Positions 36,131 to 47,521 of a DNA stretch of 64,000 nucleotides are shown piece after piece (position 1 is the first letter of the stretch; each line of letters starts with the position of its first letter). The notes under the pieces are model-generated. The model did not search any database and was not told the DNA's origin. It saw nothing but the letters and a program-made list of their open reading frames with translations. The DNA is from Phoronis australis (lineage: Eukaryota > Phoronida > Phoronidae). Made by a program: the position numbers and the translations under genes. Where the stretch lies: NCBI GenBank assembly GCA_002633005.1, contig NMRA01000524.1, positions 188,381 to 252,380 of the forward strand, written 5' to 3'.

Positions 36131-36188
36131 GCTAATTTCCGGTCTCTCGCCATCTTGCTCGATAGCGCTCTAGAAGCGTTGAAAAATG
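36131..36188 (+). promoter_or_regulatory. RPL39: RPL39 5'UTR/promoter with YY1-like site and start codon
   Basis: A pyrimidine-rich stretch, TTTCCGGTCTCTCGCC, precedes GCCATCTTG (36149-36157), a match to the YY1 site often found at ribosomal-protein gene starts. The ATG at 36186-36188 is followed at once by a GTGTGT donor, so exon 1 ends with the initiator codon. Transcription start in the CT-rich run is an inference from 5'TOP genes. Confidence 0.7.
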
Positions 36189-39100
36189 GTGTGTATTTAT
36201 TTCAGGATATTTGGACAATTTCTCAATATGAACTTATGACTGATATAGCTATAATTTAGTGGTAAAAGTGCTCTTCGGATTGTCATTGAGCTAACGATGG
36301 ATGACTCGGAGAGCTTAGGTTTCAATGACGAAAAAGTAGTCTCATATATTTCCAAAATTGGAGACAGTCCTTCGTACACAGCAGCACTGGACGTGCAATA
36401 GCATTTATTCAAGCTGGTCAGTTTTTGTGATTGATGTGCACCACGTCCACGTTGTGACAACGTCACTTTTCACTATCTCTTATGTTCATCCTGGGTTAAA
36501 TTTCAAATTCCAAAGGCTAGAAGACGGTTTTAACAAGCTGAGCTGGGCCAGCGGAATCTGGCTAAGACACTAGCAACGTAAATAGCTCTCCCAAAGAAAA
36601 CTAAACTTCATATCAGTAATTACGGGTATTGATGCTTAACTTGATCTTGATGTTCGTTTTGCGAAGACACTACCCTAAAACAAATGCAACCATCTGATTG
36701 AGGGCAGTACACCTCAAGTTCCACACCTCGCCTCACTCAGTAGCCTCGCCAGCTAAAAGCTATTTCTCCTGAATTTGCTCCGCTGTGCAATAACCCCAGC
36801 TTCAAGTGAAAATAATATGCATGACAGTAAATTACGAATGCAGATTGGTTTTGATGTTTATAGTGTAGTACCCAACCGCGAATTAAACTAGTGACTCTCA
36901 TGAAAGCAGCGCAGCGAGCCTGCAAACCATTCAGCCAGGTGGCATTTGACCATTAAGTGGCTAACAAAGGCTCGTATGATTCACCTGAAGCACATCTTCA
37001 ACATTCCCCCTTTCCTACAGAACGGGCACCACCAGGAAGGTGAACACCAGGTTGTCTCGCATATAGGTCATCCACTTCCTTTGGTGCCTTTACCACCACA
37101 ACACAGGTGAACACAAGGTGGTCTCTCATCAACTCCTGGAACTTTTACCTTCACCATAACAATGCACGCTGTCCAAGGTCCTTGGGTACCAGTTGCAGGG
37201 CTTGAAATTTTCCGCGGAAACGCGGATTTCCGCTTTTTTCAAATGTTCTGTCTGCGTATTTTATTATATTTCCGCGTAAAAAAAGTCGGATTTGATATAA
37301 AATTTCCGCGGCAAATGTCTTTCTTACAGCCGCGTTGCCGACGACTTTCACCTCGAAAAGCGGAAGTTGCTCTTTATGTTTGGGAGGAACGTAAATTGTC
37401 AACATTGCTGGGGCATCTGGGATAGCGTGGTGAATTTCCTCAATGGCGGTTCGTGTGATTGTAAACTGCGGTGACAAATACTACGACCATGTAGCCAAAA
37501 AANAGGCGGGAGTGGCAGACAAGCTAAGACAGACGCAGACGCACGCTTCCAGAGGTGTTACCCGTTTTGTTTTTTTGTTTTTTTTAGTCCCCTCGATTTT
37601 GGTCGGTAAAAGGTCCACACCGACTCTTTGAGGGCTGGCATGATTCGGGCCTTTTTCGCCATTGGTCATTCCAAGCCCTGTAGTTGGCAGTGTTTCATCG
37701 GTAGATCATCTGTTTGCCAACTACGCCATTACCCTTCCTGGGAATCTTACCAGCGACCCCCATAAAACCGCCAAGCGTGCTAACCATTCAGCCAATGCGC
37801 AATTTGCCTGTTAGCGAGTAGCTAACAGAGGCTGGTATGATTCACCGGAAGCACATCTACAGCACAACAGTACTGATCATTTGGCATATGCCTAAAGCAA
37901 AGCAGTCTCGGTGTTCAGGCTGGCTAACCATGCAGTGTTGAAAACACAACTGGGAACGAAGCCAGCTTCTAATACTTTTCATATGCAGAACATATTTGTT
38001 TCGGTCAAGTATAAATGCAGGTGTGGATGAACATGCTTTGTATGCTTGGTTCAAGAACACGTGTACTAATGTTTACCAGGGCTCAACATTAACTTTTTGT
38101 CTTACTTTCCCAGTTGTACAAGAAGAAGTAAAATTAAGCTCTCACCTATTACTCATTGATCGCTGTCAAACTGAAGGCACTCGTTCTTGTTCAACCATTG
38201 GTGGAGGAATTCATGCAAATTCTTAAAGTCTATCCTGTCCACTAGTAATCCCCAAAATGTGTTGTTTTTTTGGCAGTAAAACCAATAATGACACGTAAAA
38301 TTTTATTTTTTAATTAGAAGGAAGTTGCGTTAGGGATGCACTTCAATATCTGTATTTGTCATTTTTATCAGGGTGCCCACAAGACGTTCCGCATCAAGAC
38401 CAAACTAGCCAGGAAGCAGAAGCAGAACCGACCAATCCCCCAGTGGGTGAGGATGAAGACAGGCAACACAATCCGGTAAGTATAAGTAGCAACGCGGACT
38501 ACACAGGTTGCATTCAATTTCGAATCGCTATTGCGAGTTCACCATACTCTTGGCCGCATTTCCAAATTTTGGTTTGGAAAATTCAACTTAAAGCTCGTTA
38601 CATGGAGACCTGTAGAAGCCAGTATTGCTCTTTCGTTGTTATTTTGATGAAGCGACTTAGTACTTGAAAATAACAGCACTTGTCGAACATGTCGGGGATC
38701 ATTGTGATTTTAAAAGGGCTTAAAAATAAGTACCAAAATGCAGCAGTTTCTAATCGTCTCCATTTCCGTAACACATAGATCATCAAAAACAAGTCTTGGA
38801 TTTTTCAAACATGGGTCAAGATTTTTTTGAAATACCGTTTCCTGTTGCTCTGTGATGAATAATTTATAGACAAGCATATAACTGAAATGCATTGTTGATA
38901 AACTGTTCTGAGAGATCAGACGTGTTGGATGAGAGCGTACCTTCTTCGTGAGGCTGTACGTTATACGAGTACTGTAGGTATGTTGGCACCTGCCCTTCAT
39001 CCGTTTTTGAATAGTGCAATGTTGCCTTTGAATCCTAATAGCAGCAACAAACCCGCCTTCCATGACAAAAAACAGCTTTTGATTTAGACCACTCACCTGA

Positions 39101-40745
39101 CATGAAGTTGGTCTCAAATTGGGCCTATTTCTTAAGACCAAGCTCAAGGTTTCATGTGGCAGTTTGACCTGAAGCTGTATGTGCTTGGTCTGAAGGAATA
39201 GCCATTTCTTCCTAAGGCATGGGATCAAATCTGACTCTGGAATAAAATGTGACAAGTTTTACAACTTTAGGTAGCCTAAATCTGAAGTGGGTTTTTGGGA
39301 TGGAGAGTATGGGGTTTTATCACACTTACAAGTCGCCGAATCCTTTTTTTTCTTTCCATTTTTGATTGGTCTGGAATTCAAACTAGACAAGATTTTGCAA
39401 GTTATCACTCTCCAAGTTTTGAGGTTTTTTTCCACAAACACAATATGGCATTGGAAATTGACTGACATTGTCAGTTATTGATTTTTTCACAATTGTAAGA
39501 AAATGCAAGGATAGTGAATGGGGACTTGTACCCAAATCAGAGGTTGTCATGTTTCTCGATGTATGTTGTAAAAGAATTCACTTGATTTGAACTGTGGTAA
39601 AGTAACTTGATTAAGTTTTTGAAAATTGCTTTTATGTTCAGGCAAAGAAAATTCCTGTGAAACGTGGGCGCAAGGTCAAATATTTTTACTCAAAATCGAA
39701 TGCAAAATTATTTTTGGCATTTTCTGTTTTACTTTTGTGCAAATTCAAGATAGGTGTCTTATTCTGTTCTCCAGTACATTATGGTTTATGTGTGTAAGTT
39801 TCTATTCCAAATTCACACTTGATAACCCCCTAGATTCGAGCAACAAAGCAGTAAAAACTTAATGCTTGGGTCATCAAGTGCAAAATAGGATTAGACCATT
39901 ATCCACCTAAGCCATTACTTGACCATAGAATAATAGACACATATCTTGAGGTCGCACAAAAGCAGAATAGAAATTTAAAATGCTGAAAACAATTTTGGTT
40001 TCGAATAAAAGGTTAGTCCTCAGTCAATGGAATACAAGAACATTGCCTGTTAATTAAGAATGGCCTTGTATTCCAATATAAGATCATGGCCTTATGTTTG
40101 GGGTCATTTGCATTCTAGCATGAACAAAACTTTAATCCAATTCTCCAAAACGCAATATTATGCCTATAAAGCCTTATGTACAATGTTTTTCAGTTCTAGT
40201 TCATAGATACTATTAGTAGTCTTAAAACGTCAGTACTTGTTGTTTTGTCATGTTGTATCTTAAGGTTTAAATTTCACATCATCACTGCCTTTCTCACGTT
40301 GGGACTAAAACAGTTTAATCAGGACTTGGAATTTTCCTGTTTTAAGAGGATTTCCTCTTTTTTGATTTCGATATCCTCTTACTTGATTTTCATTTTCCTC
40401 TTTTTCGTCTCTTTTTATCATTATTTTTACTTCATTCATGCAAAACGTTCGTTTCAGTTTAATTTTACAACACAATAATATTGAGCTATCACACAAGCCC
40501 TGTTGAGTCTCACTGCCAAGCCATTGAGAGATATATATCTCAGTTGTCTTAAAAATCCAAGAGCATGAGTTAAAAAAATGTACTGTGGAACTTACTCCAG
40601 AATACTGCATCTTAGTTTTACAAGTTTTACTGCTCTTACATGAATTTTGACTGGTTTGACCGTTGCTAACTCCTGGTTTTGATTTAATGTTTTCAGGTAC
40701 AATGCCAAGAGGCGTCACTGGAGACGTACCAAGCTGAAGCTGTAG
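36186..40745 (+). CDS. RPL39: 60S ribosomal protein L39 (eL39), 3 exons
   Basis: eL39 is a tiny basic protein lining the exit tunnel of the large ribosomal subunit. The exons are 36186-36188 (ATG only), 38372-38475 and 40697-40745, joined in phase 0 and phase 2 with GT/AG borders. The spliced product is 51 residues, exactly the usual length: [20 protein letters not shown], then [20 protein letters not shown], then [11 protein letters not shown]. All the conserved basic motifs are present. Introns of about 2.2 kb each are unusually long for this gene and are filled with repeats. The stop is TAG at 40743-40745. The gene is oriented away from the carboxypeptidase. Exon 1 is the least certain part, because it rests on the ATG|GT boundary and the 5'UTR features. 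Confidence 0.95.
36945..37865. repeat. Repeat cluster in RPL39 intron 1
   Basis: The string GTGGCTAACAAAGGCTCGTATGATTCACCTGAAGCACATCT (36957-36997) recurs with few changes at about 37820-37860 in the same orientation, so direct copies bracket about 0.85 kb. Between them are CGCGG-rich palindromic stretches (TTTCCGCGGAAACGCGGATTTC) and a single N at 37503. The open frames here (37151-37477 and others) resemble nothing I recognise and are probably part of the repeat. Confidence 0.5.
38372..38475 (+). CDS. RPL39: RPL39 exon 2
   Basis: The acceptor is TTTTTATCAG and the donor ATCCG/gtaagt. It encodes 34 codons, [20 protein letters not shown] then [14 protein letters not shown], plus two bases of an Arg codon. 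A longer open frame in another register (38356-38667) is a shadow. Confidence 0.96.
39655..40015. repeat. Foldback element F, copy 1 (RPL39 intron 2)
   Basis: It shares the same organisation as 45771-46120. A left arm contains TTTTTACTC-AAATCGAATG...TTGTGCAAATTCAAGATA-GTGTC. A right arm is its approximate reverse complement (ATAATAGACACATATCTTGAGGTCGCACAAAA...TTTCGAATAAAA). There is no coding function. Confidence 0.6.
40697..40745 (+). CDS. RPL39: RPL39 exon 3
   Basis: The acceptor is ATGTTTTCAG. The first base completes Arg, then [15 protein letters not shown] and TAG follow. This is the invariant C-terminus of eL39. Confidence 0.96.
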
Positions 40746-40910
40746 TGTCTTGTACATAGAATGCAGGAAAAGGCCGGAAGACTTCTTGGACACATGGTGT
40801 GCCTCATAGGACTGTTATGAACAATCTGTAAATTCTGACAAAACGTAACGAACTCCTATGTTATCGATTTTGTTTGGTGGCTGCAGCGCTGGGTACTCTG
40901 GAAAACTTAA

Positions 40911-40916
40911 AATAAA
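40911..40916 (+). terminator. RPL39: RPL39 polyadenylation signal AATAAA
   Basis: AATAAA lies 166 bases after the stop codon and is followed by a GT-rich ATGTGGTCTTTTGG stretch about 15 bases on, the usual arrangement of a cleavage site. It gives a 3'UTR of roughly 0.19 kb. Confidence 0.75.
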
Positions 40917-40999
40917 GTTCATGTGGTCTTTTGGAAATGTATTTTGTCTTTTCTTAAATTATCCCTCTGGGGTATTGAGGTAGAGGGTTGCTGTTGCAT

Positions 41000-43900
41000 G
41001 CTCAGGTTGTAGACCAACACAATATCCGAGAAAATGCTGGGTACAGTAAGACAGGACAAGAAGCCCCATGTGGCAAAACCTGTGCTGTGTTCCTGTCGTA
41101 CTTCAAGTACTGGACCAATGCATGACACCTGGCTGAACTCTTTGGCCAAGGAGACTAATAAGTGGATACTTATCTCTGTGGTGACTGATGAATAATTTGG
41201 GACTGAAGGAAAGAGGATGACTTGTGCAGATTGAGGAATTGTGCAGACTAATTGAAGCCACCCTACGCCTGGTGTAGCTGGCTAATGAAAATTAGCCCTA
41301 TACTCTCAAAAATAGGTAAAACAAGTACATAAAAACAGTCTGCGAATGGAAAAAAATTTAGTTAATTGGGCTTGGCCAATGTCAAAATCGTGAAATTTCA
41401 AAAATAGTGCAAGTACCCATTGCTTGTGACCTGTGTTGCCGACTAGGCAACGGGTGTTTTAAACAGGAGTGTTTGGGTTAAGAATTCAGCTTTGGCAGTT
41501 AAAGGGAGATAAATGCAATGTGGTCTGTATTCTAATTCGCTTGTTTAGTGTGGCGTCATTTTGTCAGACGTTTTTCACCCAGTCGAAATGCAAAAGAGAA
41601 ATGATATTCGGCCAGGTTTATTTATGCTGTATATTACCAAGAACTTGCAAAGTTATTACCTGGCTATAGCCCTGGTAAATCTTACTCCTCAACAATGGGC
41701 GCAACCGTTGTCGGAGTGCACCGATAAAACGAAGGTCATTTTTGTAAAGAAAATCCAGTGCGAAATTGCCGTTGTAGTGAACCAGGATCGGAAACAATGC
41801 AGGCCCTGCAAGTTTTGGAAATGTGACGTGACTGCATTTCTGTCCATATTTTGCGAGTTCCAATAGCGTCACAATTATGGCAGATACGTCATCACTAAAG
41901 ATCTGAATGAGAGTAAGCCTCGGGCAGGCAAGTGAAATCACTTCTGTGAACATTTTTGGGATTTTGGGAGTCATTTTGTTTTGGTCGTATTACAAACCAC
42001 TGCATTTTATATGAGTGAAGATTCTGCCCATACATTTCTGTGAACTTTGCGGCTACTTAAATTTGGCTAATTCTGCAACAAAATTGACTAGAACATATAT
42101 AAAAGCTGTAAAATCAGATGTTCTCGAAGTGACACTGCAAAATAATATTTCCACAAGTTGCATTTCGTCAAAAACAGCTAATTTTTACTTCCTAGAATGG
42201 AAATGTTTGGCATTTCTAAATTGATAAGCACCGCTATTTCAAACACTGAAGTTGTGACCAGAATTTTGCCAAATGCCATTGCCTTCAGTTGACTTGATAA
42301 CGTAGCCACAAATGTTTGATAGGTACATTATTGTAAAGCATTGTTTTTCAAAAGTAAATCGTTAAACTTTATGGTGACAAAGATTCACGATTTCTCTACT
42401 TCCATTGGATCTACACAACATTTATGTCAATTGGTAAACTGAGTATTTTTAATTTAACAAAATTAAAGTGAACCCTAAAGTTTGAAATGTTATGCCGTTT
42501 TTCATGTATTGTCAAATTAAATTTTTGGGTTTTGATCCAAGAACATTCTCTAGAACATGAGCTATCGGTGATTATACTTTGCTTTAGGAAAATGCACTTG
42601 ATTGCAACGCCAACACAAAGTGAAAGGGAGGAGGCCGTCCCTGAACCTCTGACCCTATATTCCCCTATCCTGTTGCTTACCAGACGATGGTACCCACCTT
42701 TATGCGATTTTGACGGCCGTCGAAGGCGTAGGCATGGAGCAGTCGACACAAAATTCAGGGAGAGATTCTGGAAATTTGACAACTATCAATGCTGGCTTGA
42801 TCCTTTGATGCTCTGGACAGGACATTTTTGTTAGGGGACCCCATTTTTGTTGTGTAGTTGTTAAGTAGATCGTTTAATCGTGCTTAAAAACGTGCGCTTA
42901 AATCATACATCAAGTTATTTTTCAAAATCCGATACACAGAAATCTAGAACAAATTAATTAAATTTTTTCTCGAGTCGTGCACTTGACCTTCTCTGAAACG
43001 GGGCAATGCGTGCGTCGCTCTTTTCCGGTATATCACATGAACTGAAATTGGGAACTATTTCACTTCCACCGAAAAAGGAAGTGAGGCTCCTAAAAGGGCT
43101 GACAAAAAACAAAATTGGCAGTTTCCACAGCCCAAAACCACTACTTTCCTGCCAATATTCGACATGAACTTACACAAGTTTCAGAAACAAATTTCCTGCA
43201 GATGCTGCAAATGTGATATAAAATGTGTTATCCAATGAGATTTTCTCAATTTTGGGTGGTTTGAGGGTGATATATGAAAAAGTCTCAGCAGTTCTGAAAA
43301 GTGTAGTCTCCAGCTCAGTAATCGAGGGCCGACATGTTTACAAAAACAAGCAAACCAGTTTCATCGCTGAACGTGTTCGTACTGCCTACCTCAAAACTGC
43401 CACCAAACATATGGCCCACCCAAAATATGTATTTTTTGAGCAGTGCAAATTTGTCGTGTGCAAATTGGTCGTGTAAACTGACCGCGGCTACAGTTTAAGA
43501 GTGCTAATTAGTCGCAGTCACAGCGGTCAAGCAGGCCAAGTGGCTGACCCTACAACCATGCAGACTGCACAGTGCCATCAAAAGCAATGGAAGTCGCGGG
43601 TGGATATGACGCGAAAATCAGTGTCCATGCCGGCCGTACTGTACGCTATAATGCAAGTTAGATAATCCCATCCGCCTTGTCCAAGTTACGCGTTAAAACG
43701 CGAGTTCGAAACGAAATGAGATGAACGGGCGCAAATTGCTTAGCNCTTGTGACAAAACTAACACCGCGCATGTGACAGGTCGCCGTCCTTGTCAACTCTG
43801 TTTCGTGTCAACTTTTGTGCCGACGCATACATGTAGCTATAGAATACGACATGAGAAAAGAGGCAGGGACACCATCGGAGTATTCAGGGGGTCATGGGTG

Positions 43901-45760
43901 TCCGGACACCCCTTTTCCCTTGATTTTAGTGATATCAAATCTAGATTTTTCAATTTGTTGACTTGGACCCCTTTTTAAAAATCCTAGATTCGATCCACCC
44001 TTGTACGAAAATCATGGATCAGCCCTTGGACAAAACATTTTACGAGTTAGGTACAATATAGTAACCCGTAAGCATGTCTTTTCCTTTTCTACAACAGTAA
44101 CTGCAGATACTCTGTCAAAAGACTGCTTTCATCTTGCAATTAGCCTTATAGTCATTGGCCTTTAGCTGAAGGAGCTTTGAAAAGGTTTAGCGAATACTTT
44201 CACCTGGCAATTTTATTGTAACGTTGACCACCTAATTCATAGGTGGACTATTCAAGTGTAAGAATTAACAACCAATTAAGTGATGACAAACATGATGAAC
44301 TTCGAAGTTCGTGTATACAGGGCGTCATTATTGATCAAAATGTTACCCTCAAGCACTGACGCATTGTCATGGCCACATTAAACAAGTTAAACGAGTACGT
44401 TTCAACTGAAGGAGTATGAGCAGAGCGGAGGTACTTCGCGACAGAGTAGGGATTGCGAGGTAAATCATGAGTAGGACAAAGTATGACAAAGGCAGACCTC
44501 AAGTTTGGATTAGTTTTAGTCGCCTTCCACCTGCGACACTCACTTCAGGACAAGTCTCAGTGCACAGAAAGGTGCCAGTGCAACACAGATATTCAATTTC
44601 GTCAAACTATAGTCTGGCCCACTAAGTCCACAAACAGTTTCATGCCCTGGCCTCCCACAGCCCTTCTCCACATTTAGCATCAATACAATCGCGTTTGAAG
44701 CAATATGGAAAGCTTAATTCGTGAAAATATAAGAATTATGGAGCATAAAATTGTGTTATTCCATGCTAACTGATACATACACTCTATCACAGTGCTAAAC
44801 GTACGTGCAGTATAGGTGGCGCTGTGTCAGAGGGTAACTGATACATGCAACATGCTAGACAGTGAATATTGGTCAACATATACCAGCTAAATGGAGTTTT
44901 GATTTGTACCCTCCAAATTGTTCGTTTATCGTCCAAAGCTGCTGATTTTTGTAAAGGTAATGAAGTATTGTCGCCTTTAGTTTATTCAAGTTATGTGGTG
45001 CTTTTCGTGATGAAATGTGTGTTTGTTATATTTTGTTTATTAGGGTTAATTTGGTAACGGATTATTGTGTTTGTGGCTTGATAAAGCTTGATGCAGTTCC
45101 TTAAATAGCGTTGGCCTCAAATCTATCGTACCCGCTGCAGCAGTCATATCAAACAACCAACTTTAATTTATTACATTTTTTTATGAATTACCAGTTATTT
45201 TTGCCGATATGCTTGGAATTGTTGCGGTAGAAATAAGAAATGTCGAACGTGTGGAGTAACTGCTCCTTCGTGTTGTACACATTCACCGAGCTTTTCAGAT
45301 TTTATTCTTAAATGTTGCATCAGACCAAAAACAGTGACTTATGTCCCGCATGTAGGCCAATGCGCCTAATTGCGGGGCTATTATATACGGTAATTGTTTT
45401 TGTACAAAATACATTCTACATCTACCTAGCTCATGATTTTACGATCAATTCTGTCGCCTTATCCCGGCATCTCAAACAGGGCAAATTATTGCGTTTTGGA
45501 TTGGCAAACAGGACAGGGATCATGAGTAAGCTTTCCAAGAATGCTTCAATCTTTTTGACCAGTTTTCAAACTCGTCTCAAATTTCACAATTTTATATGTA
45601 CTATAATGAAAAATCTCTGTCCATGACACCAAAAAAACGAAAGTTAATCAAGTGGGTTGGCACAAAAAGTTGCTGCACGGAGAACAGTCTTTCACTTGGG
45701 CTACAATGACTTACACGGATTGAGAAAGACCAGTTTCATTGGTGCTCGTTACCTAACCAG
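41000..45760. other. No recognised gene; scattered old repeats
   Basis: No exon with recognisable protein similarity was seen on either strand. The short open frames (41561-41866, 42487-42834, 43225-43476, 45312-45626) lack domain signals. There is a repeat fragment related to the hAT MITE interior near 43880-44030, a GTATAGGTGGCGCTG CTCF-like string near 44810, and a single N at 43745. Confidence 0.5.
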
Positions 45761-45770
45761 TACAGGAACT

Positions 45771-46120
45771 GGGCCCGGTCTCCAATCTTTTTACTCGAAA
45801 TGGAACTCGAAATTAGGTTTAGCATTTTCAACTCTACATTTGGGCGAACTCAAGATAAGTGTCTATTATTCTATGCTCGAGTACATAATAACCTACGTAG
45901 ATAATTTATTGCCCTAAGTTCACAGCTTTTTACTCGAGTTTGTAGCACGAATATAAGTGTCTTCAAGGACAAACTTGAACTAGAAACTCCTATGCATAAA
46001 CTATAATGTATTCGAGCACAGTCTGATAACCAATTATCTTAAGTTCGCACAAAAGGAGCAGAGAAATTGCCAAAAATAGTTTCGAGTTCGTTTCGAGTAC
46101 AAAGATTAGAGACCGGGCCC
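45771..46120. repeat. Foldback element F, copy 2 (GGGCCCGGTCTC ends)
   Basis: The left arm begins GGGCCCGGTCTCCAATCTTT and the right arm ends AAAGATTAGAGACCGGGCCC, the two being inverted over about 120 bp. The arms contain ACTCGAAA-GAACTCGAAA and TGCGAACTTAAGATA motifs. Copies with worse ends lie at 39655-40015 and about 53540-53930. No clear target duplication was found, so the superfamily is open. Confidence 0.7.
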
Positions 46121-46349
46121 TGGTTGTCGAAATGCAGACTCTGTGAGTGACTATGACCCGGATTTTTCCATCAATTGCCATATCCCGTCTCAATATAAAA
46201 CACACTAGCACGTGAACATTTTCCACAAGGTTTGAGATCAAGACGGAAGTGACGCACCATTGACTTTTCTGTGACGCTCATTGGATTATGAAGTGGCATT
46301 GACGGGCATTTGCGCACAATAAATAATATACAATTCCACTCGTGTTTTT

Positions 46350-47453
46350 ATGAAGAAAGTTTGTATAAATCCGCGTCTCCTAATCGAATTTGCGGTTCAG
46401 ATTGCCTACTGCTCATCCTACTGGACGGCATGGAAAGACTCATTTCCTCTCTGTGACGCCAACTGTCATATTTGTCAGAAGAGGGAGTGCCTGATCGACA
46501 AATGCGTAAGCAGTACAACACGATACGCTTGGTGCCATAAATCCCAGGCATGCCGTAAGCAAGGTTTGTTTGAGAATCTTGCCGCAAATAAAATAGCATC
46601 ATCCAGCTCCGACGTTTTCGGAGGTGAGGCGGTGCGAGCAATAGAGGGTAGGTGGAACAGAAAGTCGTGTTTTGTCTCCGATAGAAACGCGGAAAGATCT
46701 AAAGGTGAGAAACCATGGTGGAAAGTGCATTTTGGAAACGTGTACGCAATAAACTATGTGATGATACTCAACAACGAGAGAGGGGAAGAATTATTGAGTG
46801 ACATCACTGTAACAGTTTTAATGGGTGAATCGGAGGTCGGACTATGCTTCCACTACAGCAACCTTCCTTACATCTCGTCAAAAGCTCCCAGTTTCTTTCA
46901 ATGCATAAGCAAACTGAAGGGTGACGGTGTGATGGTAACACTAAACAAAGGCTACGAGCTATCTCTGTGCGAGGTGGGGGTGTACAGCGACCACCAAGGG
47001 TGTTATTCAGACGGTGATAAAGGCTTGAGCTATGCAGGTCCTGTATCCAAAACAATCGATAACGACGTGTGCCAACCCTGGAGCAATATTGAAGGGCGGT
47101 CGTTCAATTTCAGAGAGAATCACGCAATGTGCCGAAACTACAAGGAGTCTTCGTTTTCAACCCCACACTGTTTCAACGGTGAACAACTGAGGCCGTGCCC
47201 AGTGGGAATTTGTTACAATCTTGAACCCGGTGACGGAACAAAATTTGGTAACCCGTGTCATCCCGGATTCACTGGTTTGCTCGGAGGTTATATGCTCTAC
47301 GTTGTGATACTAGCCTCTTTATTATTTCTGCTGGGTCTGATAGCCTTAATTAGGTACCGTTGCAAAAAGCGCAAGACTATTCCTGCAGGTCTTACTGATG
47401 GTGGCCCTGACCAGCGCGCAATGGAACGTTTTGACGATCCATGGCCAACTTGA
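46350..47453 (+). CDS. Fucolectin-kringle single-pass membrane protein
   Basis: A single exon encodes 367 residues. Residues 35-68 form a cysteine-rich stretch (seven Cys). Residues 74-212 resemble a fucolectin-type F5/8 (FTP) domain: NLAANKIASSSSD, then AIEGRW, then WWKVHFGNVYAINYVMILNN, then LCEVGVYSD. Residues 218-288 form a kringle, with six Cys (218, 241, 261, 274, 283, 288) and GCYSDG, CQPWS, CRNY, HCFN and CPVGIC motifs. Residues 314-336 are a transmembrane helix followed by RYRCKKRK and a short tail. This predicts a type I surface protein with a lectin-like, protein-binding exterior. The classical fucose/calcium motif NRxDxxxxRL is replaced by NNERGEELLS, so sugar binding is doubtful. 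The hydrophobic N-terminus (residues 9-24) is a weak signal peptide, so a missing upstream exon is possible. No close named orthologue is recognised. Confidence 0.82.
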   Translation: MKKVCINPRLLIEFAVQIAYCSSYWTAWKDSFPLCDANCHICQKRECLIDKCVSSTTRYAWCHKSQACRKQGLFENLAANKIASSSSDVFGGEAVRAIEGRWNRKSCFVSDRNAERSKGEKPWWKVHFGNVYAINYVMILNNERGEELLSDITVTVLMGESEVGLCFHYSNLPYISSKAPSFFQCISKLKGDGVMVTLNKGYELSLCEVGVYSDHQGCYSDGDKGLSYAGPVSKTIDNDVCQPWSNIEGRSFNFRENHAMCRNYKESSFSTPHCFNGEQLRPCPVGICYNLEPGDGTKFGNPCHPGFTGLLGGYMLYVVILASLLFLLGLIALIRYRCKKRKTIPAGLTDGGPDQRAMERFDDPWPT

Positions 47454-47514
47454 TATACATGTATAAAAGACAAGTGCTGATCAATTTGGGACATTTCTTA
47501 TGAGTAATTTGCCG

Positions 47515-47521
47515 CATTAAA
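47515..47521 (+). terminator. Possible poly(A) signal ATTAAA of the fucolectin-kringle gene
   Basis: GCATTAAAGC lies about 65 bases after the stop codon at 47453. It is a common AATAAA variant. No second signal is evident nearby, so this is tentative. Confidence 0.35.

Noticed and set aside
36298-36402. Short plus-strand frame [15 protein letters not shown]... at the start of RPL39 intron 1
   Set aside because: It has only 34 codons, no recognisable domain, and no convincing donor before the stop. It could be an alternative exon but cannot be supported.
40305-40793. Minus-strand 162-codon frame over RPL39 exon 3
   Set aside because: It is antisense to a verified ribosomal-protein exon and partly built from repeat R2.
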